A stretch of DNA of 64,000 nucleotides, taken from positions 124,001 through 188,000 of the forward strand of contig CAWIVN010000014.1 of NCBI GenBank assembly GCA_963839515.1, read 5' to 3'. The position numbers were made by a program, and so were the translations under genes. The notes beneath the pieces were generated by a model, which saw only the letters and a program-made list of their open reading frames with translations, did not search any database and had not been told where the DNA came from. Each line of letters opens with the position of its first letter. The stretch's first letter is position 1. Shown here piece after piece: positions 7,893 through 15,938 of the stretch. This DNA comes from Fredericiella sp963839515. GTDB taxonomy: Bacteria; Chloroflexota; Anaerolineae; Caldilineales; Caldilineaceae.

Positions 7893-8696
7893 CTATTGTT
7901 GATGGTTGCGCAGGAATTTTAGCATAATCTGGGCGACTTGCCACGGCTGGCGAAACAACAGGGCATGGGTCTGCTGCGGAACGAGATGCAGTTCGGCATC
8001 GGGTGCGGCAGCTGCCATGCGCTCGGGAATCATGGGTGGGAAGAACTCGTCGCGCTCACCATGGATGATGCACAGCGGCATGGCAAATTCTGCCAGTGCA
8101 GAGAGGGGCAGGTCGATGGCCGTCGCGCCGGTGAGGTGGCGAAAGCCGGGCAGCAGTTCTTGCGCATAGTAGCCTGGATAGCGGTACGGATCGTGCAAGC
8201 GAGCAGTAGCCTCCATCCAGTTGCGTGCAGCTTGGAAGTGCTCGGGCGTCAGGGCGTGCGTATTGCCGGTTGTCTGAGGATTGACGCTGTGGGTGGTGCT
8301 GACGAGCGTCACCGTGGCCGGTGCCACCAGGCGATGGTGGACCAACAGCTGTGCCAGCATGCCGCCGCTGCTGCAGCCGGCCAGGTTTCCATTCTCAGCG
8401 CCCTCGGCATGCAACAGATCGGCGAGCTGGCAGGCAATGGCGTGGTGTTCGTACCCGGCGGGCTGGCCGATCGAGCGCCCGTGGCCCGGCAGGTCGGGCA
8501 GCAGCAGCCGGTAGTGCTTGCTCAGCTCAGGCAGCAGCGGCCCCCAGGCAGCGCGGCCGGAACTCATAAAGTTGTGCAGCAGCGTCAGTGTCTGAGCCTG
8601 GGGTGTTGCAGGTCCTGCGTCTGACTCAGCATCGAATTCGTTGGCCTCGATTACCTCGTAGAAAATCACGCCTGTTGCCGTGGCGAACTCAGGCAT
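7893..8696 (-). CDS. Alpha/beta-hydrolase fold protein
   Basis: The 267-residue protein has the alpha/beta-hydrolase signatures: LLPDLPGHGRS, a nucleophile elbow GCSSGG (Ser in LAGCSSGGMLAQ), an acid in HGERDEFFP and a catalytic His in PQQTHALLF. The substrate cannot be told from sequence; esterases, lactonases and C-C hydrolases share this pattern. ATG 8696 is preceded by AGGAGAAAG and overlaps the last 8 bases of the M50 protease gene, so the two are probably translationally coupled. A longer frame upstream lies entirely over the M50 gene and is not used. Confidence 0.85.
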   Translation of the reverse strand: MPEFATATGVIFYEVIEANEFDAESDAGPATPQAQTLTLLHNFMSSGRAAWGPLLPELSKHYRLLLPDLPGHGRSIGQPAGYEHHAIACQLADLLHAEGAENGNLAGCSSGGMLAQLLVHHRLVAPATVTLVSTTHSVNPQTTGNTHALTPEHFQAARNWMEATARLHDPYRYPGYYAQELLPGFRHLTGATAIDLPLSALAEFAMPLCIIHGERDEFFPPMIPERMAAAAPDAELHLVPQQTHALLFRQPWQVAQIMLKFLRNHQQ

Positions 8697-9939
8697 TCTC
8701 TTTCTCCTGCTCAGGAGTAGCGTCGGATTGTGGATCTTGCGGCGGTGCAGCCGGCGCAGGGGCCGCCAGAGACGATGCGTTGGAGGATGGCTTCGTTGGG
8801 GGGTGGCGGCGCTGGCGACCCTCGATGGCGGCGCCCACGACTTGGAAGACCTCGCTAATGTCGTCGCTGGTGATAATGCCCAGGAACTGCACCCCGTCGC
8901 GCACGGCGACAATGCGGCTGCCCTGCTGTGACATCATTTCCCAGACTGTCGCCAAGTCGGTACCAGGTGACACTTCAGGGATATCGCTGGACGGCGCCAT
9001 CACCTCGACGACGCGGGTATCCGGTCCAAGCTCACGCAAGGCATGAATCAGGCGCTGGCGAGTCAAGACGCCGGAAAAGCGGCCGCCCAAGTCGAGCACC
9101 GGGTAATCGGTCTGGTAGGTGGTCAAGATAAGGTCCATCGCCCGCTCGACGCGCTCGCTTGTATAGAGGCTGACGGCTCCAGGCGCGATGGCGGAGCCGG
9201 CGCGCACGCCGCGCAGCACGGCTCGGCTGCTGACGGCTTCCAACTCGGCCGAACCGCCGACATAAACAAAGAAGGCGACGAGCAGAAGCGTAATGCTGCC
9301 GCTAAAAATGCCATAAAAAGCCATGCCCACCGCAACCAGGCGGCCGACGAGCACGGCGGCACGCGTGGCCCGGGTATAGGGCATGACCATCGCCAGCAGC
9401 GCACGCAGCAGGCGGCCACCGTCCATGGGGAAAGCCGGCAGCAAATTGAAAAGGCCCAGCAGTACGTTGGTCAGGAACAGGTAGAGCAGCAGGTTGAGCA
9501 AGCTCGGCTCACGCATGTTGTCCACCAGCACGCTGGTCTGGCCAAGACCGCGGGCTGCCTCCGTCCCAAAGAGAAATATGATCGGCACGAGTAACGCGGC
9601 AATGGCAAAGTTGACGAGCGGGCCGGCGATCGTGATTAGCAGCTCCTGGTTCGGCTTTTGGGGCATGCGTTCCAGGTTGGCCACGCCGCCGATGGGCAGC
9701 AGGAGAATGCTGCGCGTCTGGATGCCAAAATGGCGTGCCGTCAAGGCGTGCCCATACTCGTGCAGTGTCACGCAGACAAACAACAGCAGAAAAGTGAGCA
9801 CGCCGTAGAGGCTGCCCACAAGCCAGCCGGCGGGGCCGGCGCCGTAGAGAAAGGCGCCAAAGGCCAGGATCAGGATAAATGACCAGTGTACTTTTATATC
9901 TATTCCAAGCAGCCGAAACTCGGCCAGGTTCTTACCCAT
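8689..9939 (-). CDS. Site-2 protease (M50) with paired CBS domains
   Basis: This is a membrane-embedded zinc metalloprotease of the SpoIVFB/sll-type class that cuts substrates within the bilayer. The 416-residue protein has several hydrophobic segments, the zinc motif H60-E61-x-x-H64 (HEYGH), and the third-ligand motif NLLPAFPMDGG near residue 170. A C-terminal pair of CBS domains (about residues 250-385) probably senses adenine nucleotides. The last 30 residues are Pro/Ala-rich. ATG 9939 has a GGAGA upstream. The Bacillus homologue SpoIVFB activates a sigma factor; no sigma or anti-sigma gene is near, so the substrate is unknown. Confidence 0.9.
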   Translation of the reverse strand: MGKNLAEFRLLGIDIKVHWSFILILAFGAFLYGAGPAGWLVGSLYGVLTFLLLFVCVTLHEYGHALTARHFGIQTRSILLLPIGGVANLERMPQKPNQELLITIAGPLVNFAIAALLVPIIFLFGTEAARGLGQTSVLVDNMREPSLLNLLLYLFLTNVLLGLFNLLPAFPMDGGRLLRALLAMVMPYTRATRAAVLVGRLVAVGMAFYGIFSGSITLLLVAFFVYVGGSAELEAVSSRAVLRGVRAGSAIAPGAVSLYTSERVERAMDLILTTYQTDYPVLDLGGRFSGVLTRQRLIHALRELGPDTRVVEVMAPSSDIPEVSPGTDLATVWEMMSQQGSRIVAVRDGVQFLGIITSDDISEVFQVVGAAIEGRQRRHPPTKPSSNASSLAAPAPAAPPQDPQSDATPEQEKENA

Positions 9940-10066
9940 GGTTTCTCCGGAAAAGCGTGCAGTAGGTTACACGCTTGCTTTCAGTTCTATCATGGGCGCA
10001 TTGGAGGGTGGGGTCGGTCAATTAGACTACAGTTTGGGTAATGGGAGGTGAAGGGACGTTGCAAAA

Positions 10067-10104
10067 CCCGCGCGTTCTCGTGCGGGCTACGCAGAACGCG
10101 CGGG
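10067..10104 (-). terminator. Intrinsic terminator after the OsmC gene
   Basis: A perfect 12-bp inverted repeat CCCGCGCGTTCT / AGAACGCGCGGG (10067-10078 and 10093-10104), followed on the minus strand by TTTTGC. It lies 20 bases beyond the OsmC stop codon and before the M50 gene start. Confidence 0.75.
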
Positions 10105-10124
10105 AATCGTTGAGTGGCGAGTGC

Positions 10125-10637
10125 TTAGGTTCGCTGCACGGGGGTGGGAAGACGGATCGTGTTGAGAACGGGGCAGGTTTCCTCTACGGCCGCGTGCATG
10201 CGTTCGATGTCCTCGGGCGCAGCGGAAGAGGTCACGCGCGCTGAGTAGGTGATGTTTGCGAGTTGGGGAAGGGCGGTATAGGGCAGGCCAACCACGCCAC
10301 GCATGTCGAGAGCACCTTGCACGTCCACTTCAACGTTGTCGAGGGGGAGTTGGAGTAAGGTGGCCTGGATTAAGTAAGTGTGCACGAGGCAGCTTGCCAG
10401 CGCGCCGAGCAGCATCTCTGGGGCAGTGGGACCTAGGGCGTTGCCGGCCAGGGCAGGAGCCGAGTCGGTGATAAAAAGCGTCTCGCCCATGCGCACCGGC
10501 CGCGCACCTGTGTTGCCGGCAACCCAAGAGGACGCCTTGATGCGGACGACCGCCTTTTCGGGGGCTGCTTGAAAGTCTGACTGGCGCTGCTCGAGAACGG
10601 CTTGTTTGCGGCTGAGGTATGGTGCGAGCGCGGACAT
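10125..10637 (-). CDS. OsmC-family protein
   Basis: OsmC/Ohr proteins are small thiol peroxidases or related proteins that detoxify organic hydroperoxides. The 170-residue protein shows the OsmC pattern: a Gly-rich start of the core domain (GNALGPTAPEMLLGALASCLV, with the conserved Cys after LLGALAS), then the central helix and a second Cys in VEETCPVLNTI. The spacing of the two cysteines matches the active pair of the family. I chose ATG 10637; a TTG at 10655 overlapping the upstream gene is possible. The DUF971 gene ends 8 bases upstream, so they form one operon. Confidence 0.85.
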   Translation of the reverse strand: MSALAPYLSRKQAVLEQRQSDFQAAPEKAVVRIKASSWVAGNTGARPVRMGETLFITDSAPALAGNALGPTAPEMLLGALASCLVHTYLIQATLLQLPLDNVEVDVQGALDMRGVVGLPYTALPQLANITYSARVTSSAAPEDIERMHAAVEETCPVLNTIRLPTPVQRT

Positions 10638-10644
10638 GATCAGG

Positions 10645-11016
10645 TTACTCCTCAATTAAGGGTGGTTGACCTTGGGGATTGCAGACTGGACAGGGACAAC
10701 AGGCGCGCAGCCCGGCAAACGGAAAGATGCCACTGCCATGGCCGTCCTGCCAGGTAAAGCGAATGGCGTAGTGGCCGACAAATTCGGCCCCCGCCACTTC
10801 GAGACTGGGAGCCGCCGTTTGCACCAGGCGCAATGGGTCCGTGTTGAGCGCTACTTCACGCCGTTGTTCACGGCAAGTGGCGCAGGGACAGTTGGCGCGC
10901 AACCAGCGCAGAGTGTAGTCGCTATGATGGCCGTCCTGCCAGACGACGTGCATTACCCCCGCCGCGCGTTCAACCGTGATCGACTGTGGTTGAGTTTCAG
11001 TGTCCATGGCGGCCAT
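10645..11016 (-). CDS. DUF971 (gamma-butyrobetaine hydroxylase-like N-terminal) protein
   Basis: A small protein (123 residues from ATG 11016) made of one DUF971 domain: VVWQDGHHSDYTLRWLRANC, then CPCATCREQRR and a second CCPCPVC. DUF971 is the N-terminal domain of gamma-butyrobetaine hydroxylases and stands alone in many bacteria, often near Fe-S assembly genes. The four-cysteine pattern suggests metal binding. The start is uncertain (11016 or 11007), as no good ribosome binding site is visible. It sits directly upstream of the OsmC gene. Confidence 0.75.
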   Translation of the reverse strand: MAAMDTETQPQSITVERAAGVMHVVWQDGHHSDYTLRWLRANCPCATCREQRREVALNTDPLRLVQTAAPSLEVAGAEFVGHYAIRFTWQDGHGSGIFPFAGLRACCPCPVCNPQGQPPLIEE

Positions 11017-11079
11017 TTTACCACGACACCACATCACCTCGCTCAGTCCACAAGCGATTTCTTGTCCACAACCTCGCTT

Positions 11080-12219
11080 CTACCAGGGAGACCAACTATA
11101 GGTGATGTACCGTTGCTGGGAGTGGGCGCCTTGGCGCGCGAGGAAGGCGGCGGCCTCGGAGTCGATCACAACCGGGCCGCACGTGAGTGCCTGCCAGCCC
11201 ATTTGGTGGGCATAGTCAAGGGCCTGGCGCCAGAGTTGAAGGCCGATGCCTTGGCCGCGCCAATCCGCCGCGACGGCGCCAAGCAGCAGCCGGCCGGCTG
11301 CTGCTCGTACATTGCGGCGCTGCAGGGCAAGATACCCGCGGGCCAGCCAGCCCCGGCCGCCGCGGGTGCGCTGCAGAAGGGGCGCCAGGTCCGGCTGCAG
11401 CATGACGAAGCCGGCAGGAATTCCGTCCACCGTCGCCAGCCAGGCCTGGGGCGCCACCGTCGACTGCAGCCAATCAAGCAAGCTTTGTGCGTCGAGTTGG
11501 TCGTAGTCGGGAAAAGCGTCGTCCAGTCGCACGCTCTCAACCAGCAGCGGCAGCAAGTCGCCGGCCAACCGGTCGAGAACGAGTGGTTCGATGGTGGCGG
11601 GCGCCGGGGCAGCCGGCAGGCTGTTCGACACATCGATCGTATAAAGCTCAGTCTCGAGCCAGGGTTCCATCAGGGCGGCACACAGGTCCCCCAGATAGGG
11701 TGGGTTGTAGGGAGTATGCCAAGGTGGCACACGGTTGAAGTGGTTGACGAGGACGCCCGGGTTCCAATTGGGAAAGACACCGGTGGGGCCGAGCAGGCGG
11801 CTGCAGCCTTGCTCGGTCACGTGTTCGAACGCCTTTGCCAGGAGGCGTTCAAGAGTTTCCTCGTCGTTGGCACAATGCAGCAGGCCAAGATAGGCGGAAT
11901 CATCGTCGCGGCGGCGGTCGACTTGTAGGAGCGTAGCTGCCACTGGCTCCTCAAAGGTCATCGCTGCCGTGACAGTGCCCGTCATCGAGGCATTGGAGGA
12001 GTAGTCGTTGCTGCGGCGTGGCAGCGCTTCCATGTAGAGCGCTTGCGTTGTGAGCCGAGCATAGAGTGGATTTGTGGCGGTACGGACAAGACGGGCCAGG
12101 GCTGGGTATGCAGGGGGTGCCCATTGGCGGTCTCCAGCATACAAGCGCCACCAGGCATGCACGAAACTGCGGCGCTCCCACCAGTTCCCAGGCAAAACGG
12201 TTGAATAATTAAAATACAT
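11080..12219 (-). CDS. GNAT-family N-acetyltransferase
   Basis: This is a 379-residue protein. Its C-terminal third (about residues 240-375) is a GNAT domain with the acetyl-CoA loop VAADWRGQGIGLQLWRQAL (the R/Q-x-x-G-x-G/A motif is RGQGIG). The first 240 residues contain a second, weakly related region with TFEEPVAATLLQVDRR and GPTGVFPNWNPGVLV, resembling proteins of the 'GNAT-like, N-terminal half degenerate' type. The substrate is unknown. No ribosome binding site is clear before ATG 12219. It is the first gene of the minus-strand run and its 5' end faces the dnaA-side gap. Confidence 0.7.
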   Translation of the reverse strand: MYFNYSTVLPGNWWERRSFVHAWWRLYAGDRQWAPPAYPALARLVRTATNPLYARLTTQALYMEALPRRSNDYSSNASMTGTVTAAMTFEEPVAATLLQVDRRRDDDSAYLGLLHCANDEETLERLLAKAFEHVTEQGCSRLLGPTGVFPNWNPGVLVNHFNRVPPWHTPYNPPYLGDLCAALMEPWLETELYTIDVSNSLPAAPAPATIEPLVLDRLAGDLLPLLVESVRLDDAFPDYDQLDAQSLLDWLQSTVAPQAWLATVDGIPAGFVMLQPDLAPLLQRTRGGRGWLARGYLALQRRNVRAAAGRLLLGAVAADWRGQGIGLQLWRQALDYAHQMGWQALTCGPVVIDSEAAAFLARQGAHSQQRYITYSWSPW

Positions 12220-12930
12220 GGTATGCCCGTTGGTAACGTCGTGTAAAAGGCGACCCGCGCTGCAACCGCAACTTCATCAATTTTACAGGCTAATCTCGGC
12301 TGATGCTCACATCTTTTTGCGCGACCGGGCGCACTGTGGATAACTCTTGGGATAAGTCCTTGTAGGCGTGGAAAACCCTGGTTTTGACTGTGGACAAGTA
12401 TAACGGAATTTTAACAGGCATTCTGCAAATCGCATTTGCACCTTAAATTTACGCGCCGTCCAAAATTGGTGTGACGAGATATGTAGCGCAATATCGCCGG
12501 GTTGCCGCTATATATTGCGTAGCACAAGTGTTCCATCGGCCTTGGTTAACCATAACAGTGCAGTATTGCTTTCAAATGCGGCGCAACGAACGTTGTCAAC
12601 TCTTTCTGATTCTGCTACACTTGTCCTCAATGAGCCGCAGGCAGTAGTGCCACCAAAAACAGCGTCACGCAGCGACACAACTTCCATACGCTGTCCCATC
12701 GACGCCGCATTCTGCTAGCTGGATGGATGCGAGCTTTAAGCATCCGCCTTCTCTCATTGCCCACCCACGTGGTGACGCAAGTCGGAAGCGAAATAGAATA
12801 ACAGTATATAAGAACTTGGGGCGTTGTGCATGGTGCACGCGCTCTATTTGTCACTGCACGGTAATTGCAGCCCGATGATGTGTTTTCGCGTCATCCATTG
12901 CTGAACCACTCTTGGTTAAGGAGGCATCTT
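12220..12930. other. 0.7 kb non-coding region upstream of dnaA, possible oriC
   Basis: No convincing gene is present. A 60-base cluster holds TGTGGATAA (12335-12343, an exact DnaA box on the minus strand), CGTGGAAAA (12367-12375) and TGTGGACAA (12389-12397). AT-richer stretches follow (12420-12470 and 12505-12520), with a TATATAAG at 12805-12812 that may be part of a dnaA promoter. Small inverted repeats are GGATGC/GCATCC (12725-12745) and GTGCA/TGCAC (12826-12838). A further TTGTCCACA lies at 11062-11070. This is suggestive of an origin or dnaA autoregulation but weaker than a typical box-rich oriC. Confidence 0.4.
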
Positions 12931-14595
12931 GTGTTGCTGAAGTTGCCAGAGCGTAATCGTGAGCCTAGTTTGGGTGCCGGGCCGGGACGAACCCTTGGCT
13001 GTGTGCCTGGGCAATCGCCGGCAGGTCCGGCAAATATTGGCTGTGTCATTGCGACCTCACCGAGCAACTCGACAACACTTGAATATAAGACTGCCATGAT
13101 AGACAGCAACGGATTTGACCCACATGCAGTATGGCGCCAATTGCAGAGTGAATTGGCCATCGAACAGGGTGGTACGTTCGACCGTTGGGTAAATGACACT
13201 TGGGTTATAGCTTATGAAGACGGCGAGTTCCTGATCGGCCTGCCGGATGCATTTCGCTATGACTGGATTGTGAATCGACTAAGCCGCCAGATCAAGCGCA
13301 AGCTGGCCGTCATTGTTGGCCGTGCTACGATCGACGTCAAGTTTCGCGTGCAGCCGCGCCCAGCAATAGACCGCGACGATGCGGCGGCTACGCCACTGTA
13401 TGGAGCGGGCGAGCAAGGCCGTTCGAGACTGTCAAACGCCATCTCGCCGCTTCAGCCGGAACTGTCGAATACAAGTGCTGCCAACGGCAGCTTCTTCAAC
13501 GGCAGTGCTGCCGGCGCACTCACCGGCAATGGTGTGGGGCAGGACGGGCGTGGCGACAGCGCCATGGCCGGTTTGCAGGTGAATCCGCGCCACACGTTTG
13601 CCAACTTTGTCGTGGGCAGCCATAACAAGCTGGCGCATGCTGTGGCGGAAGCGGTCGCCGAACGGCCAGGCACGCTCTACAATCCGCTGTTTGTCTATGG
13701 GGGCGTCGGCCTGGGCAAGACGCATTTGCTGCATGCGATCACGATTCAGCTTACGCAGCTCGGTTACGCAGCACTCTACTGCACGTCAGAGCAGTTCACC
13801 AACGACCTGATTGCGGCCATTCGCCACCAGACGACGGACCAGTTCCGCGCCAAGTATCGACACGTGGATGCGCTGCTGATCGACGACATCCAGTTCATCA
13901 GTGGCAAAGAGAGCACGCAGGAGGAGTTCTTCCACACCTTTAACCATCTGCATGGGGCAGGCAAGCAAATCATCATCAGTAGTGATCGCCCGCCTAAGTC
14001 GTTGGCGACGCTGGAGGAGCGTTTGCGCAGCCGGTTTGAGGGGGGCATTCAGACCGACATTCAGACCCCTGATTTCGAGACCCGCGTGGCGATTCTGCAG
14101 TCCAAGGCGCAACGCCAGCAGCTGCAGGTTCCATATGACGTGCTGATGCTGCTGGCTGAGCGGGTGGACAGCAACGTGCGTGAGTTGGAGGGTGCGCTCA
14201 ACAACCTGTGGATCCAGGCGCAGTTGCAGAAGTCGCCGCTGACGGTGAGCCTGGCGAACATGATTCTTAACAACCTGGCTCCGCGGCGTACCCCGTGTCC
14301 CCCGCCGCGGGTGATCGAGATCGTGGCCGAGTACTACAGCTTGACGGCTGGGGACCTCACAGGCCGTAGCCGCACGGCGCCGGTGGCATTTGCCCGCCAC
14401 ATCGTCATGTACTTGCTGCGCGAAGAGAATGGCCTGTCGCTGCCTGCCATCGGCGACCAACTGGGAGGACGCGACCACACAACCGTACGGCATGGAGTGG
14501 AAAAGGTCACGCTAGACCTGGAGCAGCAGGAGCAACTGCGCCGTGACATCAGCACGTTGCGCGAACGGCTCTATATGGCGCACGCAGCAGCATAG
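12931..14595 (+). CDS. dnaA: Chromosomal replication initiator DnaA
   Basis: DnaA binds DnaA boxes and unwinds oriC. Domain I resembles other DnaA proteins from AVWRQLQSELA onward (nt 13126). The AAA+ domain carries Walker A GGVGLGKTHLLHA (nt 13698-13737), Walker B ALLIDDIQFISGK, and the arginine-finger region; domain IV ends with the DnaA signature GGRDHTTVRHGVEKV (nt 14467-14511). Start choice is uncertain. GTG 12931 has a textbook AAGGAGG six bases upstream and gives 554 residues, with a roughly 55-residue extension of no known fold. ATG 13096 gives 499 residues, matches the family start, but has no ribosome binding site. dnaN does not follow; recA does. Confidence 0.93.
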   Translation: MLLKLPERNREPSLGAGPGRTLGCVPGQSPAGPANIGCVIATSPSNSTTLEYKTAMIDSNGFDPHAVWRQLQSELAIEQGGTFDRWVNDTWVIAYEDGEFLIGLPDAFRYDWIVNRLSRQIKRKLAVIVGRATIDVKFRVQPRPAIDRDDAAATPLYGAGEQGRSRLSNAISPLQPELSNTSAANGSFFNGSAAGALTGNGVGQDGRGDSAMAGLQVNPRHTFANFVVGSHNKLAHAVAEAVAERPGTLYNPLFVYGGVGLGKTHLLHAITIQLTQLGYAALYCTSEQFTNDLIAAIRHQTTDQFRAKYRHVDALLIDDIQFISGKESTQEEFFHTFNHLHGAGKQIIISSDRPPKSLATLEERLRSRFEGGIQTDIQTPDFETRVAILQSKAQRQQLQVPYDVLMLLAERVDSNVRELEGALNNLWIQAQLQKSPLTVSLANMILNNLAPRRTPCPPPRVIEIVAEYYSLTAGDLTGRSRTAPVAFARHIVMYLLREENGLSLPAIGDQLGGRDHTTVRHGVEKVTLDLEQQEQLRRDISTLRERLYMAHAAA

Positions 14596-14619
14596 ATTTA
14601 ATCATCTATTCATCTTTGT

Positions 14620-14648
14620 TTGCAGGAATGTGCTACCTGCTGTACACT
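14620..14648 (+). promoter_or_regulatory. Promoter of recA
   Basis: TTGCAG (14620-14625), a 17-base spacer and TACACT (14643-14648). The predicted start is near 14655, leaving a leader of about 108 bases before ATG 14763. I found no LexA-type palindrome matching the Gram-positive or Gram-negative consensus in it. Confidence 0.6.
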
Positions 14649-14762
14649 GCGGTACGAACGCTATAGGATTATTGGAATCGTTTTGGTTAGAGCAAGCATC
14701 CCACTCAGTTTCGCTGGACTGATTGCTGTAGAGATAAGTTACGTTGCGGCTTGGAGCCTGGA

Positions 14763-15776
14763 ATGAGCAAAGAAGGTCGCCAGAAAGCGCTTGAAACGAC
14801 CCTGGCCGGCCTCAACAAGCGCTACGGGGAAGGCGTCGTGATGAAGCTGGGGGAAGCATCCCGGCTCGCAGTCGAGTCAATCCCGACCGGGAGTCTGAGC
14901 CTGGACATTGCACTTGGGGTCGGTGGTGTGCCGCGTGGGCGCATTATCGAGATATATGGCCCCGAGAGTTCCGGCAAGACCACGCTTTGCCTGCACGTGA
15001 TTGCCGAAGCGCAGAAGCAAGGCGGCATTTGTGGCTTTGTAGACGTCGAGCATGCCTTGGACCCGGCCTATGCTGCCAAGATCGGCGTAGACGTCAACAA
15101 CCTCTATATTAGTCAACCGGATGCAGGCGAGCAGGCGCTGGAGATTGCCGAGGCGCTGGTCCGCTCGAACGCAATGGATGTCGTCGTGGTGGACAGTGTG
15201 GCGGCCTTGGTGCCGCGCGCCGAGATCGAAGGCGAGATGGGCGACAGTCACATGGGCTTGCAGGCTCGCCTCATGAGCCAGGCACTGCGCAAGCTGACCG
15301 GAGCCATCAAGTCCACCAATACGTGCATGATCTTCACCAACCAGTTGCGCCAGAAGATCGGCGTGATGTTTGGCAACCCGGAAACGACGACAGGCGGCAT
15401 GGCGCTCAAGTTCTACGCCAGCGTGCGCCTGGACGTGCGGCGCATCGAGTCGATCAAGCAGGGCGACGAGGTGGTCGGTAACCGCACGCGCGTGACCGTG
15501 AAGAAGAACAAGGTAGCGCCGCCGTTCCGCGTTGCCGAGTTTGACATCATGTACGCCGAAGGCATCAGCACAGCTGGGGATTTGCTTGATCTAGGCGTCG
15601 AATACGACATCCTGTCCAAACGTGGAGCGTACTATCGCTTCAACGATGAGATTATTGGCCAGGGCCGCGAGGCAAGCAAAGAGTTCTTGCGCCAGAATGG
15701 TGAGTTAGCTGCCGAGATAGACCGCATGGTGCGGGCCAAGGCAGGGGTGCCCCTGCCCAACGGCGCCGGCGGATAG
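14763..15776 (+). CDS. recA: Recombinase A
   Basis: RecA forms filaments on single-stranded DNA, drives homologous recombination and triggers LexA-type self-cleavage. The 337-residue protein has Walker A GPESSGKTTL, Walker B DVVVVDSVAALVPRAEIEG, the L1/L2 loop regions (GEMGDSHMGLQARLMSQALR and FTNQLRQKIGVMFGNPET) and the C-terminal domain with GAYYRFNDE. ATG 14763 follows TTGGAGCC; a TTG at 14751 would add four residues. No recX follows; instead a terminator separates recA from rny. dnaA is directly upstream. Confidence 0.98.
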   Translation: MSKEGRQKALETTLAGLNKRYGEGVVMKLGEASRLAVESIPTGSLSLDIALGVGGVPRGRIIEIYGPESSGKTTLCLHVIAEAQKQGGICGFVDVEHALDPAYAAKIGVDVNNLYISQPDAGEQALEIAEALVRSNAMDVVVVDSVAALVPRAEIEGEMGDSHMGLQARLMSQALRKLTGAIKSTNTCMIFTNQLRQKIGVMFGNPETTTGGMALKFYASVRLDVRRIESIKQGDEVVGNRTRVTVKKNKVAPPFRVAEFDIMYAEGISTAGDLLDLGVEYDILSKRGAYYRFNDEIIGQGREASKEFLRQNGELAAEIDRMVRAKAGVPLPNGAGG

Positions 15777-15878
15777 TGCAGCGGATCGCCGCCACGATTC
15801 CAAATGCAGAGACGGTCGTCACGACGCGCACACCAAACTGGTCCGCTGCGTCTGTGAATGAATGCACCCGTTTATCCT

Positions 15879-15916
15879 GCGCTGTAGCGTCATTGCTACG
15901 GCGCTTCTTTGTTTTG
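15879..15916 (+). terminator. Intrinsic terminator of recA
   Basis: GCGCTGTAGC (15879-15888), loop GTCATT, GCTACGGCGC (15895-15904) with one G-U pair, followed by TTCTTTGTTTTG. It ends only 23 bases before the rny start codon, so read-through or a promoter within the T-rich tail must supply rny. Confidence 0.75.
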
Positions 15917-15938
15917 TGATTGCACGAGGTAACACCGT

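Noticed and set aside
8697..8912. N-terminal extension of the alpha/beta hydrolase
   Set aside because: It overlaps the M50 protease gene, is Arg/Ser/Pro-rich and has no homology; ATG 8696 has a good ribosome binding site.
12504..12718. Short open frames in both strands upstream of dnaA
   Set aside because: Codons, composition and lack of ribosome binding sites do not support coding; the region fits a regulatory gap better.
13084..13096. TATAAG six bases before ATG 13096 as a leaderless dnaA promoter
   Set aside because: There is no -35 element at the right distance, and a good ribosome binding site exists for the upstream GTG 12931.
14596..14762. LexA/SOS box before recA
   Set aside because: No CGAACnnnnGTTCG-type or CTGT-n8-ACAG-type palindrome lies near the promoter; a lineage-specific operator cannot be excluded.
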